Assembly: GCA_937905985.1 (NCBI GenBank)
Contig: CALCWC010000026.1
Coordinates: 39,844-103,843, forward strand
Length of the DNA stretch: 64,000 nt
Reading direction: 5' to 3'
From: an uncultured Verrucomicrobiales bacterium
Lineage (GTDB): Bacteria > Verrucomicrobiota > Verrucomicrobiia > Verrucomicrobiales > Akkermansiaceae
The number at the start of each line of letters is the position of its first letter. Within the stretch, counting starts at the first letter, position 1. This document shows positions 52,051-59,846 of this stretch, in pieces. The notes under the pieces were generated by a model, which made no database searches, had not been told where the DNA came from, and saw nothing but the letters and a program-made list of their open reading frames with translations. A program made the translations under genes and the position numbers.

Positions 52051-53994
52051 ATGGTAGACAAGATTTTCCCCGTTTTGGAACAGGCGGTTGCGGAAGGCAA
52101 GCTGCTTGCATCGTCCCTTGAAAACATCAAGCTTCTGACCGGGGGCACGGCGGATCCCGTGGTACCCGCCACCATTGCGGAGCTGGTGCAGGCCGGCGAG
52201 TGGGCCGAGCTCAACAACCGCTTCTACAAGACGCTCGCCTTCGGCACCGGCGGCCTGCGCGGCCGCACCGTCGGCAACATCGTCATGCCCGCGGAACAGG
52301 GCCAGGGCGGCGTGAACGGGCGCCCGGAGTTCCCCTGCGTGGGCACCGCCAGCATGAACTACTTCAACGTGGGGCGCGCCATGCGCGGCCTCATCACCTA
52401 TGTGCGCCGCTTCGTGGAGGCGGAAGGCACCGGCCGCAAGCCGCTCATCGTCATCGGGCACGACACGCGCCACTTCTCGCGCGACTTCGCGGAGCTGTGC
52501 GCGCGCATCTGCACGGATTTGGGGTGCGACTGCGCGCTGTTCGACGGCCCCTGCTCCGTGCCGGAGGTATCCTTCACCATCCGTGAGCTGAACGCGGACA
52601 CGGGCGTGATGCTGACCGCCTCCCACAACCCCGCGCACGACAACGGGTTCAAGGCCTACTTCAACGACGGCGCACAGCTGGTGGCCCCGCACGACCAGGG
52701 CGTGATTGCCGAGGTGAACGCGCTGACCAGCGACACCTACGAGCCCCTGCCCGCCGACCAGCAAGGCAAGCTGCGCGTGCTGGGCGCAGAGATGGACGAC
52801 ATCTACATCAAGCGCCTCAAGGGCATTGTGCTGCGCCCGGAGGTCTTCGGCAAGGCCTCCGCCAAGGTGGTGTACACCAACCTGCACGGCACCGGCAAGC
52901 GCTGCATCGTCCCCATGCTCAAGAGCATCGGCTGCCAGCTCTCCACCGTGGCGGAGCAGGATGTGCAGGACGGCCGCTTCCCCACCGTGGCCAGCCCCAA
53001 CCCGGAGAACGCACCCGCGCTGGACATGGCCATTGCCCAGGCAGACCGTGAGAACGCGGACCTGGTGATTGCCACGGACCCGGACTGCGACCGCATGGGC
53101 ATTGCCGTACGCGACAAGGCGACGGGCAAGATGCAGCTGCTGACGGGCAACCAGACGGGCTGCCTGCTGGCGTGGTACCGCTGCATGAGCATGCGCGAGC
53201 TGGGGCTGGTGACGCCGCAGAACATTGAGCACGCGGTGATGGTGAAAACCTTTGTGACCTCTCCGCTGCAGGATGCCATTGCGGAGCACTTCGGCATTGC
53301 CACGGTGAACGTGCTCACCGGGTTCAAGTGGATTGCCGCCAAGCTCGGCAAGTATGAGAACGCCATCCCCGCGGAGAAGCGCCAGGGCTACCGCTCCATG
53401 ACCGAGGAGCAAACCCGCGCCCTGCGCCTGGAGCACAGCAAGTACTTCGTCTTCGGCGGCGAGGAAAGCTACGGCTACCTCGCCCAGGACTTCGTGCGCG
53501 ACAAGGACGCCAACTGCGCCGCCCTCTGCCTCGCGGAGATGAACGCCTACCTCGCCACCCAGGGAATCGGCCTGCTGGAATGCCTCAACAACATCTACAA
53601 GGAGCTGGGGTACTACAAGGAGCTCGGCAAGAACATCGTCATGGAGGGCGCGGACGGCGCCGCCAAGATTGCCGCCCTCACCAAGGACTACATCGCCAAC
53701 CCGCCCAAGGAGATGGACGGCGCCGCCGTGGTGGCCGTGCGCGATTTCTCCAGCGGCAAGATGGTGGACGCGGAGGGCGACCCCGTGCCCGCGGAGAAGA
53801 TGCTCTTCATCGACCTGGCGGACGGGCGCAGCTTTGCGGTGCGCCCCAGCGGCACGGAGCCCAAGATCAAGTACTACCTCTTCGCCCACGGAGAGAAGGG
53901 CGCAGACGTGGCAAGCTCCAAGGCCGCCGTGGAAGCCGGCATCGACTCGCTCTGGAAGGCCATCGAGGCGGATGCGCACGCCCGCATGGCGTAA
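52051..53994 (+). CDS. Phosphoglucomutase/phosphomannomutase family protein
   Basis: 647 aa, at the long end of the alpha-D-phosphohexomutase family. Active-site serine loop MLTASHNPAHDNGFKAY (Ser191), metal-binding loop ATDPDCDRMG near residue 345, sugar-binding loop GGEESYGYLAQDF near residue 470 and phosphate-binding loop RPSGTEPKIKYY near residue 600. It interconverts hexose 1- and 6-phosphates, feeding glycogen and envelope sugar synthesis. First gene of a plus-strand series with crcB 12 bases after its stop. Confidence 0.92.
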   Translation: MVDKIFPVLEQAVAEGKLLASSLENIKLLTGGTADPVVPATIAELVQAGEWAELNNRFYKTLAFGTGGLRGRTVGNIVMPAEQGQGGVNGRPEFPCVGTASMNYFNVGRAMRGLITYVRRFVEAEGTGRKPLIVIGHDTRHFSRDFAELCARICTDLGCDCALFDGPCSVPEVSFTIRELNADTGVMLTASHNPAHDNGFKAYFNDGAQLVAPHDQGVIAEVNALTSDTYEPLPADQQGKLRVLGAEMDDIYIKRLKGIVLRPEVFGKASAKVVYTNLHGTGKRCIVPMLKSIGCQLSTVAEQDVQDGRFPTVASPNPENAPALDMAIAQADRENADLVIATDPDCDRMGIAVRDKATGKMQLLTGNQTGCLLAWYRCMSMRELGLVTPQNIEHAVMVKTFVTSPLQDAIAEHFGIATVNVLTGFKWIAAKLGKYENAIPAEKRQGYRSMTEEQTRALRLEHSKYFVFGGEESYGYLAQDFVRDKDANCAALCLAEMNAYLATQGIGLLECLNNIYKELGYYKELGKNIVMEGADGAAKIAALTKDYIANPPKEMDGAAVVAVRDFSSGKMVDAEGDPVPAEKMLFIDLADGRSFAVRPSGTEPKIKYYLFAHGEKGADVASSKAAVEAGIDSLWKAIEADAHARMA

Positions 53995-54006
53995 CACGCA
54001 GCACGC

Positions 54007-54384
54007 ATGCAGACCGCGCTCTTCATCGGATTAGGCAGCTTTGTGGGGGGCATCCTGCGCCACCTCACCGGGCTTCTGGTGAAGAACTGGGTGGAGACCA
54101 CCGCGTTCCCGTGGCACACGCTCGCCATCAACCTGGCGGGCTGCCTGCTGCTGGGCCTGCTCACCGGGCTGTTCGAGCGCGGGTTCTCCCTGCACCCGGA
54201 TTTGCGCGCCGCGCTCACCGTGGGTGTATGCGGCGGTTTCACCACATTTTCCACTTTCGCCAACGAGAATTTAGCCCTCATGCGGCAGGGAGCCTTCGGG
54301 CTCGGCCTTGCCTACATATTGACCTCGCTCGTATTAGGCGTGCTGCTGCTGTTTGCGGGGTACGCCCTCACCTCCCGCATCTGA
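54007..54384 (+). CDS. crcB: Fluoride ion channel CrcB/Fluc
   Basis: 125 aa with four transmembrane helices. Hallmarks GSFVGGILRH near the N-terminus, the Asn in AINLAGCLLLG and GVCGGFTTFSTFANE with the Phe and Thr/Ser of the fluoride track and central Na+ site. Forms a dual-topology dimer that exports fluoride. It follows the phosphohexomutase gene by 12 bases; no fluoride riboswitch was seen. Confidence 0.95.
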   Translation: MQTALFIGLGSFVGGILRHLTGLLVKNWVETTAFPWHTLAINLAGCLLLGLLTGLFERGFSLHPDLRAALTVGVCGGFTTFSTFANENLALMRQGAFGLGLAYILTSLVLGVLLLFAGYALTSRI

Positions 54385-54407
54385 ACCAACCCTTTTCCCA
54401 CCCCGCC

Positions 54408-54854
54408 ATGAACGACAGACTCCCCATTCCCCAGTACGTGATGGCCCTGGCCCACGTGGCCGCCCTGCGCTCTGAAGACCCCTACCGCAAGGTGGGAGCC
54501 GCCGCGCTGGACAAGGACAACCGCGTCATCGGCACCTCGTACAACGGGCTCTTCCCCGGGTTCACCGCGCCGGCGGGTTTCTGGGACTCCCGCGAGGAGC
54601 GCCAAAAGTACATGCTCCACGCGGAAATCAACCTGTGCAGCCTCTTCAAGCGCGGCGAGGCCAAAATCGTGGCCTGCACCACCATGCCCTGCACCTCCTG
54701 CATGCAGGCGCTCTGCGCCCACGGCGTGAAAACCATCTACTACGGAGAGGCCTACCCCGCCTCACAGGCACCTGCCATCGCGGAGCTCTACGGCGTCCAG
54801 CTCATCCACGTGCCGGACTACCCGCTCTCCGATACCTTCCCGCTGCGCTCCTGA
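54408..54854 (+). CDS. Deoxycytidylate deaminase-type zinc deaminase
   Basis: 148 aa from the ATG at 54408. Cytidine/deoxycytidylate deaminase fold: LHAEINL (His71 zinc ligand, catalytic Glu73) and TMPCTSCMQAL (Cys95, Cys98 zinc ligands). The N-terminal SEDPYRKVGAAALDKDNRVI is typical of dCMP deaminases (dCMP to dUMP for thymidylate). Co-directional with crcB, 23 bases apart. Confidence 0.87.
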   Translation: MNDRLPIPQYVMALAHVAALRSEDPYRKVGAAALDKDNRVIGTSYNGLFPGFTAPAGFWDSREERQKYMLHAEINLCSLFKRGEAKIVACTTMPCTSCMQALCAHGVKTIYYGEAYPASQAPAIAELYGVQLIHVPDYPLSDTFPLRS

Positions 54855-54872
54855 GTGGGCGGGGAGACTCCG

Positions 54873-55178
54873 TCAATTGATCTCCATGATGGAGGTGAAG
54901 CCCACGATTTCAAAGAGCTTCCGGATGTGGGGCTGGCAATGGATGATGTGCATGGAGCCGCCAGCCTTGTTCATGGTGGTTTGGGCTTGCAGGAAGACGC
55001 GGAGCCCGGCGGAGGAGAGGTAGTCGATGTCGGCGAGGTCGAATACAAGCTCCCGTGCGCCATCGAGGTGGAGGTTGGCGGAGAGCTGCGGGGCGCTGGT
55101 GGTGTCGATACGCCCTGAGAGGACGTAGGTGTGCGTGTCACCGTCTTGAGAGAAATTGATGGAGAGTTTCGATGTCAT
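54873..55178 (-). CDS. STAS-domain anti-sigma factor antagonist-like protein
   Basis: 101 aa, a single STAS domain: YVLSGRIDTTSAPQL and FDLADIDYLSSAGLRVFLQA, where the Ser-Ser-Ala-Gly matches the SpoIIAA phosphorylation site (Ser at about residue 58). Such proteins bind and sequester an anti-sigma kinase in the unphosphorylated state. It is the last gene of a five-gene minus-strand operon beginning with PBP2, 4 bases after the DMT gene. A GHKL ATPase with a STAS-like domain is encoded at 27022, but no link is shown. Confidence 0.88.
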   Translation of the reverse strand: MTSKLSINFSQDGDTHTYVLSGRIDTTSAPQLSANLHLDGARELVFDLADIDYLSSAGLRVFLQAQTTMNKAGGSMHIIHCQPHIRKLFEIVGFTSIMEIN

Positions 55179-55182
55179 GGTA

Positions 55183-56136
55183 TTAGTTTTCTAAATATTC
55201 CAAACCTTCGGAGACGCCGAGGGCGAGCACGCCCGCCAGCACCAAGGCAATGGCAACATACTGCACGGGGGTGAGGCGCTCACCCAGGCAACGCGGGGAA
55301 ATGACAACAGTGACAATGCCGAAGGCAGCCACAATGGGGGCCGTGTACAGCGGGTTCTCCGCCATGGCGAAGACGTACGAGGTCAGCGCGCCGCATTCCA
55401 GCGCGGCTGCCCTGCGGAAAGGAGCGGACACACGCCGCAGCGGGTTGTACGGCCGCCCCGTCTTCCCGTACAGGATGCACCAGCACACCAGGCCGATGGC
55501 GGCAAAGGTGAGCGAGTAGAGGATGAGATAGTCCACCCTGCCCATGCCCTTTCCTATCTCCCCGCCCAGGATGGCGCCGCACAGGAAAGTGTCGAACGCA
55601 TCCACCAGGCAGAACACCAGAGGGAACAGAAAGGCCAGCGCACCCGCGCGTTTGGCACCTCCGGCAGCCTCCCTGGCGTGGCGGTGCTGCATGAGCGCGA
55701 GCCAGACGACTCCGACAACCACGGCGGCGGCTGCTGCGGCGTCAAGCGGCGAGATTTTCCCCCACATGGAGCCGAGCTTGCCCATGCATGCGAACCAGAC
55801 GATGAAGAGGAGGGGCGTGAACGCACCCGCTGCGTTCTCCAGCGGCGCGAACACGGAGGCGTCCAGGTATCTGTAGCCGATGTTGCTGATGAGCATGGCG
55901 AGCCCGTACACCAGCGGGATGATAAAGAAAAGGCTGTTCTGCCGCACGAGCTGCGTCAGCGGCAGACCGCTCTCCGAAAAAGGTATGCAGACGCCCGCCA
56001 GCACGGCCATGGCCAACCCCAGGCACACGGCGATGCGCAGCGGCGCGTACCGGGGAGAGGCATCCGTTCCGGCTTTCAGAAAGGTTTCCTCCCATCCCCA
56101 GGCCAGGGTGGCCGCTATGGCAAGAATCAACCACAT
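55183..56136 (-). CDS. DMT-superfamily transporter
   Basis: 317 aa with ten hydrophobic helices. N-terminus MWLILAIAATLAWGWEETFL KAG; last helices VSPRCLGERLTPVQYVAIALVLAGVLALG, as in EamA-type carriers. It follows the A-T-C synthetase gene by one base, so export of the synthetase product, or import of its precursor, is a reasonable inference. Confidence 0.83.
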   Translation of the reverse strand: MWLILAIAATLAWGWEETFLKAGTDASPRYAPLRIAVCLGLAMAVLAGVCIPFSESGLPLTQLVRQNSLFFIIPLVYGLAMLISNIGYRYLDASVFAPLENAAGAFTPLLFIVWFACMGKLGSMWGKISPLDAAAAAAVVVGVVWLALMQHRHAREAAGGAKRAGALAFLFPLVFCLVDAFDTFLCGAILGGEIGKGMGRVDYLILYSLTFAAIGLVCWCILYGKTGRPYNPLRRVSAPFRRAAALECGALTSYVFAMAENPLYTAPIVAAFGIVTVVISPRCLGERLTPVQYVAIALVLAGVLALGVSEGLEYLEN

Positions 56137-56137
56137 G

Positions 56138-59026
56138 TCACGCTCCCTCCTCCATGATGGCCTGCACGCTCTCCGGCGTGTCCTTCAACATTCCCTCCAG
56201 CGTGCGGCGCAGCATGAAATGGAAGCGCTCCATGCTTGTCGCGGAATAGCGGTCTGCATCGTAGTCCAGCAGCACGCTCAGCTCGCCATCGTCATCCACG
56301 ATGAACTCGATGTCCAGCACGTTCTGCACGCGCCCGTCCGCCGGGGAAATGTCCAGCACGCGCTCGTAAAGCTCCGACCAATCGCCGCCAATCTGCCGCA
56401 GGTCATCCTGGTAGAACACGCATGCCAAATCATCCTGCGGGGGCATAAAGCGGCGGAGGGTATAGGGATATGCGCGGTGGGCGATTCCCTGCGCCACCTG
56501 CCCGCGCACATCGAGGTACAGCTCGTCCAGCGTTATGGGGCGTGAGAAGTCGGCGGCCAGCGGGCAGTCCTGCAGCAGGCAGCCCGCGGTGGCGCAATCC
56601 GCCGCGCTGCCGCGTCCGTGATAGGTCCAGGTGAGCATCACGCGCGGGTTGCGGTTGTAGGCGGCGGTGGCCAGCAGCACGGCGGTGTCAAAGAAGACGT
56701 TGCGAGAGATTCCATGCCGGCGGCAGTGGGCATCCAGCGCGGCGGAGGTGAAGGGCAGCGGCTGTTGCAGCAAGCCCTGGCGGGCCTGCGTGGCATCGCA
56801 GTCCGTCTGCGGGCGCAACTGCGGCTGGGGTAGGCTGCCGTAGCGCAGCTCAAAGAATCGGCGGTCGTCCAGCGCGGGTGGGGAATCCGGCTCTGCGGAA
56901 CGGCGGCGCATGGTGGCGGGACCGGGATCCGGCTGGAGGGGGAGCCCGTGGTATGCGCGGTCGATGGTGACGGAAATGATTTTGATGGAGGTGCCATCCA
57001 CCATGGCATGGTGGAAATCCATGAAGAGGTACACGGCCTTTTCCGTGCGGAAGACGCAGCTGCGGAAGAGTGGCGCGCCGAACAGCGTGAACGGCCGCGC
57101 GAGCGTTTGGCACAGCTTGTGGAACTCCGCCTCCGTGGTGTCCACCACCTCCGTGGGGACGAACGTCTCCGGCCTGTACACCTGGAGCAGCGTGCCGTCC
57201 GCCGCCTTCTCAAAGACGGAGAGCAGCGCGGGATGGTGGCGCACGGCGGCATCCACGGCGCGCGCCAGGCGTGATGCCTCCGCGTTCATCTGCACCATGC
57301 ACGGCAGGTTGTACATGGTGGTGCCGGGGGTGATGCGCTCACGCTCCAGCATATAGAGCTGCATATCGTTGAGCGGCACGCTGCGCGTGTCGGCGGGTGT
57401 TTCCAAAGCCTGGGCGGACATGCTCTCCAGGATGCGGCGCGGGGTGTGGCCGCGGAACACGGCAGATGCATCCAGCGCCTCCAGGCCCGGCGTGCACACC
57501 ACCTCCAGCGTGCGCAGGGAATCCCCGCCCAGCGCATAGAAATCGTCGTCCATTCCGACTCTCTCCACCTCCAGCGCGTGGGCCATGGCGTTGCAGAGCA
57601 GGCGCTCGACATCGGACTGCGGGGCGGCGTAGGGCGCATGGGGGGCTGCATCCGGCTCCGGCAGGCGTGCGGTGTCCAGCTTGCCGTTGGCGTTGAGCGG
57701 TATTTCATCCAGGTGGATGTAGAAGGCGGGCACCATGTACTCCGGCAGGGAGCGCAGCAGGCGTGCGCGCAGGGCGGCGGGGTTGTCCACGGCGGCGCTG
57801 CCGGTGAAATAGGCGCAGAGACGCGGCGGGTTGCCCTTGGCGCGCACGGCAATCCAATCGGTGGCGAGCTCGCGGCGCAGCGCGGCCTCAACCTCGGCGG
57901 GCTCGATGCGGTTGCCGCCGATTTTCACCATGTCATCCAGGCGGCCAATGACCTCGTACACGCCATCCTGATTCCTGCGTGCCAGGTCCCCGGTGTGGAA
58001 AAGCCCGCCGCGCTTGGCGCGCGCGGTCTCTTGCGGCATGTTGACATAGCCGCGAAAATACGGGCAAGGGAAACAAAGCTCGCCCGCCTCACCTTCCGCC
58101 ACAGGCTCGCCATTTTCATTCAATAGATAAATTTCGCCGTCAAATTCAGGCTTGCCGATGGGAGTTTTAGCGTACGGGCGGTCAATGAGGAAATTGGCAA
58201 TCATGAAAAAGCTCTCGCTGGAGGCATAGACATTCATGTTGCGGGGCCCCGGCTTGAAGAAGCCGTGCGCGGCCTCCCCGGAGACGATGAGGTACTTCAG
58301 GCAGTCCGGGATGTCCGCGAGCATGCTGCCCAGTGAGGGCGGCAGGGAGATGTGCGTGATGCGCCGCTCGCGGATGTATGCGCCGATGCGCCGCGGGTCC
58401 CGCGCCACGGCCAGCGGCATCACGCACATGGTCACGCGCCGCACCACCGCAAAGAGCCATATCATCACGAACGCCACGAAATGCACCGGAGGCACCGCCG
58501 CGTAGCGGTTCCCCGCCTGCAGGATGGACTCGCCGCCCAGGCACAGGGAAAGCCCGCACGGCTCCAGGTTGCCGTATTCCTGCAGCACTCCCTTGGGACG
58601 CCCCGTGGAGCCGGAGGTGTACACCGCGTACGCGGCATCGTGCGGGTCTGGCACGGCGTACCCCGGCGCGGGCGCACAGGCGGTGATTTCCGCCCACGCG
58701 GCCTCGTCCACCACGGCGCGGCACGCGCAGTCTGCGGCAATGGCCCCCACGCGTTCCGGCGGCATGTCCTCGTCCACCGCGGTGCAGGCGGCGCCTGCCT
58801 TCCACACGCCGAGCATGGCAATGCAGGGGCGCGCGCCGTGCGGCAGGCGGATGAGCACGATGTCCTCCCGCCCGATGCCTTGCGCCTTCAACCAGGCGAG
58901 CACGCGCGCGGAGAGGTCGTCCACCTCCGCCACGGTGTAGCCTTGCGGCGTTTCCCCATCCTCCAGGATGCGGAATTCCGGATATTCCGCGAGCAGGTGT
59001 CGCCATCTGTCCAAGAGGCAGGGCAT
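56138..59026 (-). CDS. A-T-C nonribosomal peptide synthetase-like protein
   Basis: 962 aa, three modules in the order adenylation, carrier, condensation. Adenylation (1 to about 455): A3 YTSGSTGRPKG near residue 135, YLIVSGEAAHGFF, GELCFPCPYFRGYVN, TGDLARRNQDGVYEVIGRLD near residue 345, and the A10 lysine in NGKLDT near 448. Carrier (about 470-535): DDFYALGGDSLRTLEV with the phosphopantetheine Ser near 500. Condensation-like (about 550-960): catalytic DFHHAMVDGTS (HHxxxDG near 669). No thioesterase, reductase or second adenylation domain. It would activate one acid, load it on its own carrier and pass it to an acceptor. In an operon with PBP2 and a DMT transporter. Substrate unknown. Confidence 0.9.
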   Translation of the reverse strand: MPCLLDRWRHLLAEYPEFRILEDGETPQGYTVAEVDDLSARVLAWLKAQGIGREDIVLIRLPHGARPCIAMLGVWKAGAACTAVDEDMPPERVGAIAADCACRAVVDEAAWAEITACAPAPGYAVPDPHDAAYAVYTSGSTGRPKGVLQEYGNLEPCGLSLCLGGESILQAGNRYAAVPPVHFVAFVMIWLFAVVRRVTMCVMPLAVARDPRRIGAYIRERRITHISLPPSLGSMLADIPDCLKYLIVSGEAAHGFFKPGPRNMNVYASSESFFMIANFLIDRPYAKTPIGKPEFDGEIYLLNENGEPVAEGEAGELCFPCPYFRGYVNMPQETARAKRGGLFHTGDLARRNQDGVYEVIGRLDDMVKIGGNRIEPAEVEAALRRELATDWIAVRAKGNPPRLCAYFTGSAAVDNPAALRARLLRSLPEYMVPAFYIHLDEIPLNANGKLDTARLPEPDAAPHAPYAAPQSDVERLLCNAMAHALEVERVGMDDDFYALGGDSLRTLEVVCTPGLEALDASAVFRGHTPRRILESMSAQALETPADTRSVPLNDMQLYMLERERITPGTTMYNLPCMVQMNAEASRLARAVDAAVRHHPALLSVFEKAADGTLLQVYRPETFVPTEVVDTTEAEFHKLCQTLARPFTLFGAPLFRSCVFRTEKAVYLFMDFHHAMVDGTSIKIISVTIDRAYHGLPLQPDPGPATMRRRSAEPDSPPALDDRRFFELRYGSLPQPQLRPQTDCDATQARQGLLQQPLPFTSAALDAHCRRHGISRNVFFDTAVLLATAAYNRNPRVMLTWTYHGRGSAADCATAGCLLQDCPLAADFSRPITLDELYLDVRGQVAQGIAHRAYPYTLRRFMPPQDDLACVFYQDDLRQIGGDWSELYERVLDISPADGRVQNVLDIEFIVDDDGELSVLLDYDADRYSATSMERFHFMLRRTLEGMLKDTPESVQAIMEEGA

Positions 59027-59037
59027 GGTGGGGCTGG

Positions 59038-59832
59038 TCAGAATAGGATTCGGATGTTCATGTTAACCCCCATGCCGCGGTCCATGGGCAGGTACGGAAT
59101 GCCGTGCCATGTCTTGCCCCAGTCGTGCAGCATGTTGGTGATGCCGAAAATCACCCCCAAGTGGTCGTTGAACTGGTAGCCGATGCTCACGCAGGAATAG
59201 GCGGCGCACACTTGGCCCGTGGAACTTTCATGTTCAGCGTACAGCTGCCACTGCAGCCCCGTACTTTCTCCCAGCTTGGCGTAGGCGGCCAGCTCATAGT
59301 GGTAGACGGGGTCGTTGTATCGCCCCCGGCTTGCGGGGGCGTCCATCATGAAGCGCAGCTGGGTGGTGATTCCCACGGACTCGAAGCGGTGGCAGTAGTA
59401 TGTGTTGAGGGTATACGACGCTTCCGTGGAGATGCCGATGGAGCGTATGGTGTTGTAGTAACCCTCCAGCCCGTACGCATCATTGTCCCCGAAGGTGTGG
59501 TAGTACCACACACCGGTGAAAAGACCCTGGTCGCGCAGGTGGAAGCGCAGGCTGCCGCCGTCGAAATAGATGCGGTGCTTGTACCAATACTCCGCTCCAC
59601 CCACGCAGAGGGTCCACTCTTCCCCCAAACCGTAGTAGAAGCCTTGCCAGACCACGTTGTAGTCCACCTTGTAGTTCCGGTACCTGAGAAAGGCGCGGGT
59701 GATGTTGGTTTCAGAGAAGAACTCGTGCTTGTCCGGTCCGTAGCAGGGGTTGATGAGAGAATCGTCCGCGTGCAGCGCGCCCGCGCACAGGCAGGCGGAC
59801 AGCAGACTGTTGGTCAGGTGCGTTCGTTTCAT
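59038..59832 (-). CDS. Predicted outer-membrane beta-barrel protein
   Basis: 264 aa. Signal peptide MKRTHLTNSLLSACLCAGALHA, then alternating aromatic/polar strands (YRNYKVDYNVVWQGFYYGLG; EEWTLCVGGAEYWYKHRIYF; TGVWYYHTFG), and a C-terminal strand ending NMNIRILF with the terminal Phe expected of outer-membrane proteins. Several Cys and many Tyr/Trp. I recognise no named family. It lies between the PBP2 and synthetase genes, 11-14 bases from each. Confidence 0.78.
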   Translation of the reverse strand: MKRTHLTNSLLSACLCAGALHADDSLINPCYGPDKHEFFSETNITRAFLRYRNYKVDYNVVWQGFYYGLGEEWTLCVGGAEYWYKHRIYFDGGSLRFHLRDQGLFTGVWYYHTFGDNDAYGLEGYYNTIRSIGISTEASYTLNTYYCHRFESVGITTQLRFMMDAPASRGRYNDPVYHYELAAYAKLGESTGLQWQLYAEHESSTGQVCAAYSCVSIGYQFNDHLGVIFGITNMLHDWGKTWHGIPYLPMDRGMGVNMNIRILF

Positions 59833-59846
59833 GGGGAAATGTAGTT

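Noticed and set aside
54385..54407. Fluoride riboswitch for crcB
   Set aside because: crcB follows the phosphohexomutase gene by 12 bases, leaving no room, and no conserved riboswitch sequence was seen upstream.
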